The notes beneath the pieces are model-generated. The model worked only from the letters and a program-made list of their open reading frames with translations. It ran no database searches and had not been told where the DNA came from. Position numbers and translations under genes: made by a program. This document shows positions 12,690 to 25,553 of a DNA stretch of 64,000 nucleotides, in pieces. Position 1 is the stretch's first letter; each line of letters opens with the position of its first letter. Source of the DNA: Archegozetes longisetosus. Lineage: Eukaryota > Arthropoda > Arachnida > Sarcoptiformes > Trhypochthoniidae. The stretch covers positions 5,506,220 to 5,570,219 of the forward strand of contig JAEMBT020000001.1 in the NCBI GenBank assembly GCA_018873245.2, read 5' to 3'.

Positions 12690-13239
12690 GTGAGTATGAG
12701 ATCTGTTTTATTCCATCAAAATTTCATTCATTTCTGTTCAAATATCAAATGTCTTTCAACGACTCGAGTTATTTAAATGTTTCACTATTTTTGTTTTCAC
12801 TCTTTGCATACGATATAACCCGGAAAATACTACTCATCAAAATCAAGTCATAGCTCTGCATAACTTTCTATCCTTTTATCACTCGATTGCTTTGTTTAAA
12901 GTTTTATTTTTAATCTCTTTTTATGCTTTGCCTCAAAATGAGCTTTGGTAGAAATTAGTCTCATCAAAAATGCTATTTTTCGGTTCATAAAACTCTTGCT
13001 TTCAATAATTGTTAAGTAAATATGGAATAATTAATTTTTTGTTGAAAAACTTGTATTTTGTTTAATCAGCTTTTATGAAGGTTTTGCTAACACTAACGAT
13101 CAAACTTAGCATAACAAGAAAATTGATAAATATATATTTGGAAGCCTTTATGAAAATATAAAACATATGCCAACACTTAGAGCTTGTTATGTGTAAAAAT
13201 CTAAGAAATAAATATTTGATTATGATCTAGAATGAGGAA

Positions 13240-16200
13240 ATGGCATCAATTCCAATAGCTATGTCAGAGGTGTCCATCTCCTCTTCATCATCATCAGCGG
13301 AATCAGAACTGAGCACAAGAGAAGATATAACAGTTTTAACAAACTACGCCAAGTCATTGCGAGAGGCATTATCTAAATTGAAGCGAATATTCAGTCCTGA
13401 ACGAGGTATGTGTTAATCAGTATTCAAATAATTCAATTTATATGCAGTAAATACACAGTTTGTGTTGAGTTTATCTGTTTTTCTATGCTTTAAGTTTATT
13501 AAGTCGTATGAAATGAATTTTAAATTGAATTAAATGAAAGTTTGTTCGCACATAGAAGTCAATGAATTCAACTTTTATCGTAGTATATAAAATAAATTAT
13601 GCAAAAATGAGGGTTTTTTGATAATTTTTCTCCTGGAATATTAAACTTTAATCGCAAAATAGATAAAAATTTCAAAGATATGGCTTAGAATATAAATGAA
13701 TTCTCAAAAGAAAGTTTGACATTAATTGCAGTACTCGTTTTCGTTGTTTTCAACAAAAATTTAGGGATCTTTGATTTCTATCCTGAAAATAAAACCTCAT
13801 AAAATTGAATAGAGATCTGTTTCCCTCGAATGAATTTATAGAAGTTTTTCACCCAAAAACATATTTATTTTTACTTCAATTGAATACATGATAAAAAAGT
13901 TATCTCTTATCTAAATTTAAGATAAAAGTGAAACATTACGTGTCGCGGCTCACGAACGGTTAGGCGAAGTCTTAAGGGCAATGAGACAGATATTAGAAAA
14001 ATATCCGAAGATTCAGTCAACGGAACTGCTGATGTCTGCGGGAAATCTGATTCAACAGGTCAAAAGTTTTAACTACGAAGAAAAAGCCGATCCCACTCTA
14101 TTCATTGAATCGGTTGACCAGTTGGCACTTGCCTTCAGTACAAGGTTGGACTTGAATTTTACATTTTTATTATCTTATATATATTTTTCATATTATCAAT
14201 ACGAGCTCTATCTCTTCTCTATGCTATCAAAACAATGGAACAGTTCCGGTATGGTATCTGTTGTCGTATTTCTATACAAATCACATAATGACTGACTTTT
14301 TTGTGCATTTCCGTTGGCTTTTAATTCTCTTTTTCAGTGCATATAAACTTTTTTCGCTGCTTTTCAGACAATTGATCTAATTATTTCAGTTAAAATATGA
14401 TTATCTATGCGTTCAATTCTTTTCTGTTTCGCAAAAATCTGTTATATAATTACAAAAACTTTGAGTTGTTTTTGATTGAGACGAAATAATGAAAAATATT
14501 TGAAACTCGAAAAGAATTAAGTTTTAAAATAAAAATTGGCATTAATTAAATTGGAGTTTTAGAGTTGAATATCTTATTGGGATCTAATGTGTTCTTATCA
14601 ACAGATTTAGGTCAGAATGCGTGTAATGCATGTGTTCCGAAATGATGCATAATTTAGATTATGAACTGATACTTATTTTAGAAACATTTACTGTTATGCA
14701 ACAAAAGCCTCTTTTCCTCTCTTTGAACCTAATTTCAGATGAGTTTCAACACATTTCAATATCTTAGGCATCGACATATTCATAGCACTAATCAGACTGT
14801 TTGAAGTGATAACGAGGATAATAATTAACTCATGTTATTATTCAATTATACAAACTTTCATTCGATAGCTAAGAGATCACGAACAGAGCAAACATTTATA
14901 CAATTTTCACAATAAGGTCGAGAGGTTTTACTGGTATTCGATTAGTTAAGGTCAGTATAGATTACTATTTAAGAAGCAGTAGTTCACCAGATTTGCCACC
15001 ACTTAAGCTTTTAGATAACAATTCCTTAAAAGGTCTTTGAATTAAAAGATAAAAATAAACATTTATTGCTAGTACTAAATGCATATCTAAATTCTAGTCA
15101 TATCTTGACTTAATTACCGGATAAAACTCAAGAAAACTTCAACTTTTCATTTTATGCGTGACTTTCGTATTAAGAAATATGATTTTCTAAACATATAGTT
15201 ATGAAACAGTGAAAAACATGAGGTATACTGGAACACAAATATTCAATTAATATCAGTCACATTTTTCAATATTATATTATGAATAGGTTTTCAGTATGGG
15301 TTTAGAAATGGTAATATGTTTGCAATTTTCAGACAAATATAACCTTTTCTTTGATTAATTTGGACTGGATTATCTGGAAATACCACGTATTATCTTATCT
15401 CTTAAGAGCGCACTATAATTATTATTATTGTTGCTCTTACACGATAACTAATACACTGTTTGCAACCTTCAATACTGAACATTTCGTAGATTACACTCTC
15501 CATTGATTATACAGCATATTATTGACAAATACCTTGAGTCTTATACAAACCATATTTCATATCTTAGAAAATATATTTAACCAAATATATAACTTTATCA
15601 CACTTCAAATTTTGTTTTTAGTGATAAGTGAGTAAAAGCCTCCGCTTTTATAAATTATGTCGAGAACACTTTTCATATTTTAAAAAAAGTTTAAAACCAA
15701 AATTTAGTGTAATTTTATGTTAATTTATTAGTTGTTAATTGAATGTTTGTGCGTTCAATATTGGTTTTGAATCATTTTCCGATCCATTATTAAACAATCA
15801 TTCAATGATTTGAAATCTGAATCGACTCAACAGCTTATAATGTGTAATAATTTTGAAATATTGAGCAAACGGATTGTGAATATGATTAACTTATTGAACT
15901 AGCATTAAAACTATAGGCAATAATTGAAAAACAGGTAAAATAACTATAAATTGAATAGCTAAATGCGGCAACTTTGACCTTAATTTACAGGTCGTTTGAA
16001 TCGATCCTAAATAATTATCATCATAAAAGTCTTGTTCTATAGACAGCGAACAAAGTTTGAGCTCATTTTATATTCTAAGCAAAACTTGCTCACAGTTTTC
16101 AGTCTCATTCTGAATAAGTTATTCATCTAAGGATTTAAATCAAAGCTCAAAATACAGATTAATTCAAACGTGATTTTTCACATGAGAACCGATTAATTGT

Positions 16201-19200
16201 ATGTTAATTATGTTCAGCAATAAGTCAGTATAAGATTTGTGATTATAATTAAAACCCATTAATAGGTTATTATCTCAAAAGTGACTCAGATTTTCATTAA
16301 CTGGTTGTTGAAAAAACTTCTTTTCGAACTATTACAGCCTTCAGGTCTCGTTCGCTAAGTCTCGCTAATCGAGTTAACTAAACAAAAATCTCATTAAACC
16401 AGACGAATAGAAAGTAAATAAATTATTTAATTGAGTTTCGATGACTTTATTTATCTTTCTCTTTGAACTAAATTTAGCTCAAATAAAAATCTAATCAATT
16501 ATTCACTCCTTTCTGCGAGTTATTTAATCATTTTTGTTATCCAATCATTTTTTATATTTGATTCAAATGATAAGAAGTTTTTAGATAATTATCTAATTTA
16601 CTCCGCTATCGATTATATTAATTATTCATATGATTATAATTTGCATAAATTGAAATATAGAGTATCTGAATATTTGATGGGCGACATCGATATCCTATCA
16701 ATACCATCGTTCAAATCATCAGACAATCTGATAGCAGAATCATCGTCACCAGCTGAGTCATTATCGCCGGACGATATCGATGACCGTTTTCTAGCACTTC
16801 CAGAAGGCATTGATTTAGCGCTTCACAGGGCAAAGGTTTGGTCAAAGTATGCTAAAGATGTGATCAATTATATTGAAAAAAGGGCACAAATAGAAGCGGA
16901 ACATGCGCGAAATCTTATAAAACACGCGCAAACACTGAAGTCTATTCTCAAAGAAGAAGTATAATAAAGTCATCAAAATTTGGTCTAATATTAATTTTTT
17001 AATCTTAATACTTTTCAGTCTTTTCTTCCATTTCAATCGATTTATTGCACTGCCATTGATCAGGATATAGAAAATGGCAACTCATGTTTGGCCACTTGTG
17101 GTCTACTACTTGGACACAAGTTTGTCGAGCCTTTGAGCTCGAGACGTGCCGAGCATGAAAAGACTCGAAAACAAATTAAGGAGTCGTGGACTCGAGAGCT
17201 GAAGCGTATGCACGAAGCTGTCAATAATCTGAGGAAGTCGAGAGCATTGTATGTTACGAGGCAACAAGAATTAGAGAAAGCGAGAAATGGACTCAGAACT
17301 AGGTATTCATTTTTGGCTTTAAACCTGAATTTTTCCCATATTGTTGTAGCTCGAACTCAAAGCCACATTTATTTACGAACTCATCAAATTTGAGTCATCA
17401 CGAAATCGTAGTATAATTCTAGACCTATTTCTCTCTCTCTCTCTCTCTCTTCTTAGTCGCCAAAAAGTTTAGGTTAGGTGAAAGTAGATTAAGTTTCGCG
17501 AAATTATAGCTCTTGACGCAAGATTCACAGTTAGATAACTAACGAACTTGTGGTAAAATTCTGATTGATTTTCCACGACTCAAAATTTACAGACAATTGA
17601 ACTATAAATCAAATGTGATTTTCGGCAATATGGCGAGAGTTTGAAATGAAGCATAAATTTTTCGGTGCAGTAATTTGTTACTAATAAATGTTGCAAATCA
17701 AAAAATAGTGAATCAGGTCCTGATTGGGCGAGTGATAAAGTGGAGAAAAAGCGTAGGGCCGAAGAGGACGCATCAACTCGAGCACAAGAAGCAGAATTAA
17801 GTTATAAAAGTTGTGTACAAGAAGCCAACTATAGGGCAGCGCAATTGCAAAAAGTGAAAAAGGAATTGTTGGTCAAAATCAGGGAACTGTTGAGCGCTTG
17901 TGAAGTGACCATGAAATCAGTGACTTGTGCTTACTTTCAATTATGTCATGTTGTTTCGGCACCACTCCCTGTACAGTTTCAGACACTGTCAGAATCTGCC
18001 CGAACCTATGATCCTGGATCTTCTTATATAGAATTTGTTAAGCGACTACCTGAGCCTCAATCACGTCAAACTAAGTTCACATTTCAACCACACATCACTG
18101 ATCATGATTCGAGTGAATCCGATTCCAATTCTTCATCGCCTGCCGCTAGTCCTCCCTCCAGAGAACAAACCGGTGGCATCGCTTCATCAGGTGACGAATT
18201 AGAGACTGACCATGACTTTAATAGTAAGTTATTTCTGACTATTCAAGAAGTTTCTAAGACTTAGTTAAGTTTTTTGAGTACTCAAAATGTTTTGTTAAAG
18301 TTTTCAACACATCAAAGGTTTCAAAAATAGACTACATTTTAGGCGTATGATTCTTTTAAAGAGTAACTAAGACTCAGTAAACTTATTTCGAGTCCTGTTC
18401 GCTAACAATTGAGTAAAAAGTAATTCAAAAATTGATTTATGCTTAATAATTCAAATGAAATGAATAGAAATACTTATGAAATACTCAAACTAATACTTGA
18501 GTTTATTTATATACTTCTATTATATCTAAATACGAAACAGATAAAAATATTTAAGCATACTATTAGTAGAGAATAGTTGTATAATAATTCATAAAAATAA
18601 TCCTTTTGCCAGTTTTATCATTTCAAATGTCATTTTATATATCTGAACAATAAAACTTCTCACCAGAACCAACGCATCAAATTTATTACTAACGCTTTGA
18701 AATAAGTGATCGCATTGTATATTACAAATATTTCATGTTCTTACCTGTTAGAATTTCTGTCAAAATTAGTTGCCAAAATAGTGTTGAATGTTTCTAGACA
18801 AGATTTGCCTCTAGCTCAGTAATCATAATCAAGAGAAAAAACTGACATATGATAAAAATCTAAATAACTGGACAAACGTGTGAAAGGCACAGAAGTCGTC
18901 AATTTGATTGTTACAGAAATTGTAATTTTTATTGTTGTCAACAGCAGATAGCGGTTACTTTGCGGCCCAAAAATCAGACCAATCGACAGCTATGACATCG
19001 ATGAGTAAAGCGGCCGAAAGTCATAAATTTCGTAAACTAAAGACACCGTCTCGTTGTCGTGAATGTGATTCTTATGTCTACTTTCAAGGGCTAGAATGTG
19101 AAGAGTGTGGTCTCGCTAGCCACAAGAAATGTCTGGAGACGCTTACCATTCAGTGTGGACACGTGAAACTACCCCGAAGAATGACCACTTTCGGTGTCTC

Positions 19201-20727
19201 ACTGGTCGCACAGGCCAAGGATAATGAAGTTCCTCTTATTGTGACGAAATGTATCGAAGAGATCGATAGTCGTGGGTCTAATATTAAGGGTATTTATCGT
19301 GTCTCTGGAGTTAAGTCTAGAGTCGAGAAGTTGTGTCAAAGTTTCGAATCGGGTCACGATTTAGTGGACTTGTCGTCAACACCTCCTAATGTTATCGCGA
19401 ATGTCCTCAAACTATACTTACGGCAGGTATTCGATAGAATTTGATTTCAATATTATTTGCATTTCATTTGCATGTCATTGATTTTTAGAATAGATATCAT
19501 ACTATTTATCATATTTTTAAACCTTTTATAAATGATTTGCATCTCTTTCGATAAGAAACTATTTTTTCTTTAAATTATAGCCAACTTTGAACTTGATCCC
19601 ACAAAATTAAAGTTCCTATGATTGCAACTTCAATTTAAGGCTAGCTATCTATTGATTGTTATCAAACATTTAATTTATTAATGAGTTCAATATTTAGTTT
19701 GATTAACAAAAATCCGAACATAGATAAAGAGAAGAATTTTTTGATTAGAACTATAGTTAAACACAAACATAAGATTTAAAACTCAAGTTCAAAATATTGT
19801 ATAAATTATGATAATTAACCACATTTTTTGAATGCATAGCTTCCGGAACCACTGATGACATATCGACTATATCCAGAATTCATACACATCGCCAAATTAT
19901 ATCCATCCGATCAACACGAGACATCTGACGAGGAGGAAACCGAGATAGTGACCGAATTAAAGCGAGCTGTCAATCGTTTGCCAAAAGTTCACTACAACAC
20001 TCTATCGGTTCTAATGTATCACTTGAAACGAGTTTCCGAATTAAGCCATGAAAACAATATGCCTCCCAGTAATTTAGGCATTGTTTTTGGGCCAACTCTT
20101 CTCAGAACTAGGTTTGTATCACTTCTTAAACTCAAGTTTTCTACTGTTTTACTGCTTTCACGGCATTCACTTAACCCGTTTTACACTTACTTTAAGCCAT
20201 TCAATTTCACTAATGATTGACTCATTTTGTAAATTACTGTTATTAGCGACGGCGATGCCTCTCTATCATCATTGGTGGACACAGTCCATCAGAGCCGACT
20301 CGTCGAATTGCTGATAACTTATGCAAACGAAATCTTTGGACCTGATTCCAACGACGGCGAAATACTAATCGAGAACAGTCCAAAGCAATCGAAAGTTTTC
20401 AAGTCTGCAACTTGTGTAACGATTTCTGGCCAGAAAGTGGTCACAAGTACGAACAGCAAGCAGACTATAGTAGAGGCCAGGCGTCAGTTCTTCACTTCTC
20501 CCTGTACTCCACCGCAATACAGAGCTCCGCCACCCACTAGTTTTGCCACTATTTCACCATTTTCTCAATCGATCGCCTCATCGCCAACGTCGCACCCTAA
20601 GCTCAGGAGAACTTCATCATCGCAACAGCCGAATGCTGGTCAAACTGCTAACGAATTATCGAGATCTGCATCACATGCACTCGCATTCGCGCGAAACACT
20701 GAAACGCCACAATTCAAATATCTTTGA
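13240..20727 (+). CDS. F-BAR/C1/RhoGAP protein, ARHGAP29/45/GMIP family
   Basis: Rho GTPase-activating protein with a membrane-binding F-BAR module. Exons: 13240-13405, 13922-14144, 16661-16958, 17019-17302, 17709-18223, 18945-19426, 19840-20111, 20247-20727. Together they make 2721 nt (906 aa), all with GT-AG borders and matching phases. Residues 1-129 resemble the family's N-terminal helical region (AHERLGEVLRAM); S-E-Y-L-M-G-D starts the linker (about 132). The F-BAR spans about 178-450 (GIDLALHRAKVWSKYAKD; FVEPLSSRRAEHEK; SAPLPVQFQTLSESARTYDP). A C1 zinc finger spans about 522-567 with H522 and Cys at 533, 536, 547, 550, 558 and 566. RhoGAP runs about 577-790 with the arginine finger in GIYRVSG (R614) and NLGIVFGPTLLR. 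The Ser/Pro-rich tail (about 800-906) is probably disordered. GMIP, ARHGAP29 and ARHGAP45 share this exact order; the single gene here cannot be assigned to one paralogue. Intron 2 (about 2.5 kb) holds no other gene. Confidence 0.93.
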
Positions 20728-20779
20728 GATGAAAAACTGAGTTTTTTGTTTCATTATTAAGTTTATAAATATATATATA

Positions 20780-20785
20780 AATAAA
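20780..20785 (+). terminator. poly(A) signal AATAAA
   Basis: AATAAA about 53 bp downstream of the RhoGAP stop codon, in a TA-rich stretch. The position suits the 3' end of that transcript. Confidence 0.6.
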
Positions 20786-20789
20786 GTTA

Positions 20790-21443
20790 TATCAAAGTTA
20801 TTTAAAATAAGATCTTTATTGATGTTTATTTAATTTTAAGTTATGATATTTTACATGAGTTGATGAGAGAAAAAGCCTGAGAAATCATTTTTAAAAAGTC
20901 TTTCTGAAAAATATGTCAATCGAACGAATTTAATTTTCAGCTAAATAATGATAGTTTCATGAAATTATTTTTCAATACCTATTTAACTTTCATATAATTT
21001 ATAAATCTGCCTGAAGTTGAAGACTAGAAAATCAGATAATTGTCGCTAAATTGTATTTAATTCAAAAAAGTATTACTGCTTTTATTTGAGTAAATCATTT
21101 TGTCAAGTAAAACTTCAAATTAGTTTCAATGAGTAAATTAGAAAAGTTTATATACAGTTTAGTATGAAAAGAAGTACTCCTTGACTGCTTAACAAATTTA
21201 CTTTTTATTTGAATACATTTATATAATGACTAAATGAGTGCTTAAAGTTTTCCTATTGGTTTCCGTTACAAATCTCATAGAGAAAACTTAGTATTTAGGG
21301 CCTCTCAAACTCTCTGGCCTTCCTCCACTATCGACCCACGTATTTCAGTACATTTTCAAATCAAAAAGTTTAACTCTTAGTCTATTGGTAGATAGAAAGC
21401 CTAAAAAATAGATGCTTATAGATTACTGACAAGTCATTTATAA
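20790..21443. other. no gene seen
   Basis: AT-rich intergenic DNA after the RhoGAP gene. No coding or structured feature recognised. Confidence 0.6.
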
Positions 21444-22019
21444 TCATTGAGATAAGCTCTTCTTTGATAGTGTACGCTGAAAAAGCACATAAAGATGTTT
21501 TAAAAGGTTGAAATGGCACACTAGAAACCTTCGAGTTTCATTCCAAACTATGTTAAATTTCAAAATCATTGCAAAGTAGTTTTCAAACTTTAGTAATTTA
21601 TTTGAAACAATTAAACAGATTTTTGTTCGAAAGTAACATGTTATGAATACAATTATACAAAAATATGAATGATTGACATTTTGTAGCATATTTTAATCCG
21701 AAACAGTCATAGATCAGGACTTGAATGAAGAAAAACTGATATGAGTGTAAGAGTAAGATTTGAAAATTATTTTAGACTAAGACTAAGAACTTTTAAAACT
21801 ATTTCCTTTCAAAAAATGACTAATTAGAGGAGTGAATCGAAATTCTAATTTTAAATTATAAGTAGAAATTAAAATTAAGAAAAATAATCCAAAAGGAAGC
21901 GCATTCGCCATCATACATTCTTTCGGTAACACAATTGATATGTTCGTTAAATAAGAGAGTGTTACATAAATGATATCAAAATTTTGATTCAACTCATTAT
22001 TTTAAAAATATTTCTATTT
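21444..22019. repeat. dispersed segment, partial copy 2
   Basis: Truncated, decayed copy of the segment at 6600-9440. It shares the CCGAAACAG...GATCAGGACTTGAATGA block (around 21,695-21,730) and the exon-flanking part up to its abrupt end at the AAAT duplication of the element starting at 22,024. No intact ORF. Confidence 0.6.
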
Positions 22020-22920
22020 AAATCGTCACCTCAGTGCTATAATGCGCTAACTCGAAAATTTTCACAAAATGAGTTAATGCCATTTTTAAGGTAAGATTGA
22101 AACCTCTATAAATTGCTCGAATCGAGTCAAAATTTTCAAGTAGATTTCGAGAAATCGATCGTCCAATAAAGCGCTATCTTTTATCACCAAAATTTTCAGT
22201 GCTATATTGAGCAAACTCTTTCAATTTTTTATTCAAGCATCAAATCAATTATTTCATGCATAAAATCAGAGAAAATATTTTCAGCCTATTTCATACTGAA
22301 TCAAGACTTAGCGCGCATTATTTCATCTTAAGATCTTATTAATCTCTCTAAATGTTAATCACTTGAAGAATGAGTTATGTATTCGATGGGATCTTTATCG
22401 ATTTTTATCGGATCGTTACATAACCCTTTAATAGATGATTACCAATTATTGTTCTTACATGCAAATCTTTCGAATAGATGTTTGTTTGTGAAGACGTTTA
22501 TTCTAGAAATGAACTCAAATTTTTTTTCATAAATAGGTCAATGAATCTTCGAATTAATGCAAGCAAACTAATTAAATGAGTTGAATAAACGTTCAAATAT
22601 AATCAAATAAGTTTGACTGAAAATATGTAATTAATAAACTTTCAATAAATTCACCATTTATTTGAGAAATCACAAACATGGCTAATACTTGGTTCTAATA
22701 CTGATACCTTAATTGTTGAAATTACACTAATAGTAAGAAATTGATTATTTCTCAATAATTCAATTGATATTTCAATTTTGATTAATTGATGATAAATATC
22801 GAAAACTTATTTTGATTTCCTGTCAGACTTAAGTAAATGTTTGATTGGAGTTCAATACTTTCTAATCAATATGATAAATAAAGGATTGACAACGTGTAAC
22901 TTCAAATCAACAACTATTAA

Positions 22921-23790
22921 CCCTAGAACAGTATTTCATGGGTCAAAATGATCCAAAAGTCTATAAAAAATGTTATAATTATTTCCAATGTTAATAAAAT
23001 TGATAGTATTTTCAAGTGAGTATATTCAGATCGTATAAAGCAATAAATTAATTACTTACAAATCTTATATTTAAATTGAATCGTTTTTAAAGTTAGTTCT
23101 ATTTGAGTTTGAGCCATAAATTTGTATATGAAATTAGTTTTCACTCAAACCTTAAACAGATTGCGTCAAGGATGACCAGACTAATAAAGTACAAAACACG
23201 CTAACTGTTATACAGCCTAATCCTTACGATAACATATTATCTGTCTCACGAGAGAGTGGATAAATAGAGATCTATTAGTATTAATTGAGGTTCGATTAAG
23301 GCGACATCGCATGCACTAAAACATACTAACAATAATCAGGGCTATTCAACTTCTCAACTATTCAAATTAACGACGACCCTTTTTAGTTGAGAAGTTATGT
23401 AGTATCCGCTTCCTAATTTGACTTTTTTTATTATTCATTTTAATTAATTATTATCACAAAAGTTTCTATTATCAAAATTTTTCTATTTTTCACAATTTTA
23501 CTTTATAATTTTTTATTTTAAACAAATTATCACAAATCTAATTCATAAATCCCAAATATAATTCTGAGACATAAGTTATGCATATACGTTTAAAGGCATT
23601 TTAATAGTAAGCGTGTGTTTATGTTTTAGTGCATGCGATGTCGCCTCATTCTTACCTCAATTGATTCTATGAGATCTCTATTTATTCCACTTTCTTGTGA
23701 GACAGATAATACTTTTCCAAATCAATTGATGGGTCAAAAAGACCCTATTTTACTGAAATAATTAATCAAAATCGTTTTACTGTTTAAGGG
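22921..23790. mobile_element. piggyBac-like MITE with long inverted repeats
   Basis: An 870-bp element starting CCCTAGAACAGTA directly after TTAA (22,917-22,920) and ending TACTGTTTAAGGG before CTAA, a one-base-mutated TTAA. Subterminal arms of about 100 bp (about 23,225-23,325 and 23,620-23,720; for example GCATGCACTAAAACATA and its complement) pair imperfectly. A small central hairpin (ACTTCTCAACTA / TAGTTGAGAAGT) lies at about 23,348-23,396. TTAA targeting and CCC termini are piggyBac hallmarks. Non-coding. Confidence 0.68.
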
Positions 23791-23862
23791 CTAATTGTAG
23801 TTATAGTTAGTTCACTGATTTCTGGAACTTCTTTAAAGCTTAAGTTTTTTGCTAAAAATTGT

Positions 23863-23867
<5 letters not shown>

Positions 23868-23897
<30 letters not shown>
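23868..23897. repeat. (GA)n microsatellite
   Basis: About fifteen GA dinucleotides. It is read as a serine/leucine run in a spurious minus-strand ORF. Confidence 0.9.
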
Positions 23898-23900
<3 letters not shown>

Positions 23901-24641
23901 TTTATAGGCGTATTGATATTTGGAAGAAATTGAAAAGTAGATAAAATGTATGAAATTAATGGTTGAATAGAGGTTCACAACTAAGGGAGGCGTTTCTCAC
24001 AAGTCTGTGATGTGTTATGTTCATGCCGTCATTGAGTATGTTTAAGAATAAGCTTCAAGTAAATAAGCTGATGCATTTAAAATCAATAAATTCTATAAGT
24101 TTTTCAATAAAATTCATTTACATTCTTACGATTTTTATCTATAAGTTAGTATTTTTGAGTTCCATTGAGTTAGCGTATTATAGCACTGAGAATTTAAGCG
24201 ATTTTCAGAGCCAGAAAGCGCTAACTAAGAAATCTGCAGTGCGTTTCAGAAAGGAATCGTATCTTAAAATTTTTAAGATAGGATCGGTCTTAGAGTTAAG
24301 ATTTTTCTGTTTCATAAAAAAGTTAAGACAAATCTTAAATTCAGTAAACGATCTTAAGATCGAAACAGATTTAAGATTGCATTTCTGACAAATGGCTACC
24401 AAATGTTGTAATTTTTTGCTTTAATAAGCTTTAGATTGCATTTTATTTAATTATAAATAAGTTCAGTTAATAAAGTCAATTGTTTTTAACAAGATTCACT
24501 TAAAACTGTAAAAATTTATGTTTTGGTTGACTATAAGGTATGAGTAACTGAAATAATGGTAAATAGAATAAATAGTCATTAATTGAATTGTAAGTTAAGT
24601 GATTTTATCAACAATTAATGGGCAGTAAATGAGAATTTACG

Positions 24642-25023
24642 GCTAAAAGGAGACCTAATTTTACTGCAGAAGAGGTCAAAGTACTGGTCGATGCATATAA
24701 TGAAAAAAGTCAATAATTAAGTTCAAAGTTTTTATCCAATACTTTAAATACTGTATAAAATACTTATAAAAACAATAGTTTTCAAACAGTATTTCAAATA
24801 CCGATAAGACAAATGCTTGGATTGAGGTTACAAATAGAGTCAATGCAGTCAATGAAATTAAGAAAAATACTTAACATTTAAATCCGAAACTAAAGCTAAG
24901 GCGGCGGTCATTGCTTCACATTCTCGTCAGACCGGCGGCGGACCACCGACTGATGTGACACTAAATGAGATTGAAGTCGCTGTCGTTAATACTGTTAATC
25001 CCGAACTCATTACTGGTATTTGA
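24642..25023 (+). pseudogene. Myb/SANT-like DNA-binding protein relic
   Basis: Three in-order pieces of a Myb/SANT-like domain of the type found in NAIF1/MSANTD proteins and Harbinger accessory ORFs: KRRPNFTAEEVKVLVDAYNE (around 24,645), NAWIEVTNRVNAVNEIKKNT (around 24,810) and, after a stop and frameshift, F-K-S-E-T-K-A-K-A-A-V followed by T-G-G-G-P-P (around 24,880-24,960), ending ITGI-stop. The family hallmark is K-S-E-T-K-K-K-A then T-G-G-G-P-P-P. It is clearly dead. It may be the accessory ORF of a Harbinger-type transposon or a captured host gene. Confidence 0.75.
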
Positions 25024-25059
25024 AACGGATTTGACAGTGAAATGTCTGAATACTATCCG

Positions 25060-25450
25060 AATGACAATACTATTAAATTTGACCAATGATAACCATTTTT
25101 GGTTGAGATGACCTGTGGGAAGTAACTGATGGCCATTTCTATATCAAATGAACTACTAAAGGCGATTGATGACCTGATAATATAAAAAATGATTGTCAGT
25201 AACTCCTCGTAAGTCATTTGAATTGAAAATGGTCATCGGTTCCTTCCGTATTTTATCTGATATGGAAATGGCCATAAGTTACTTCCCATAGGTCATCTGA
25301 ATTGAAAATGCCCATCAGTTACTTCCCGTAGGTCATCTCAATCAAAAATAGTCATCGTTCTTCTCCCGTAGGTTATCTGATATAGAAATGGCCAATAGCT
25401 ACTATTCGTTGGTCAATTCGACTTGAAATGGTCATCACTTGTATTCTGTG
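25060..25450. repeat. about 41-bp satellite units
   Basis: About nine degenerate units of the form ATGGYCATCAGTTACTTCCC plus GTAGGTCATCTGATATAGAA. The same units form both halves of the foldback element at about 39,505-40,245. The array ends in the same sequence that flanks that element (GATCAATTGAAAAGT), so this looks like a partial copy of it. Confidence 0.8.
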
Positions 25451-25462
25451 ATCAATTGAAAA

Positions 25463-25553
25463 GTATGGAAGAATTGTGCTGTGGAAGAATTGTGCATGGA
25501 AGAGTTGTGCGTGGAAGAATTGTGCATGGAAGAATTGTGCATGAAAGAATTGT
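25463..25553. repeat. 15-bp minisatellite
   Basis: About six tandem copies of TGGAAGAATTGTGCA. It accounts for the repetitive F-H-A-Q ORF on the minus strand (25,373-25,576), which is not a gene. It lies just outside the satellite array and matches the outer edge of the foldback element near 39,515 and 40,230. Confidence 0.9.

Noticed and set aside
24017..24388. 123-codon plus-strand ORF
   Set aside because: Long for this AT-rich DNA but of low-complexity I/F/K/L/S composition, partly self-complementary DNA (about 24,220-24,390), and inside a transposon; probably chance.
25060..25450. CRISPR-like regular repeats
   Set aside because: Units are contiguous degenerate satellite repeats without unique spacers, in a eukaryotic context.
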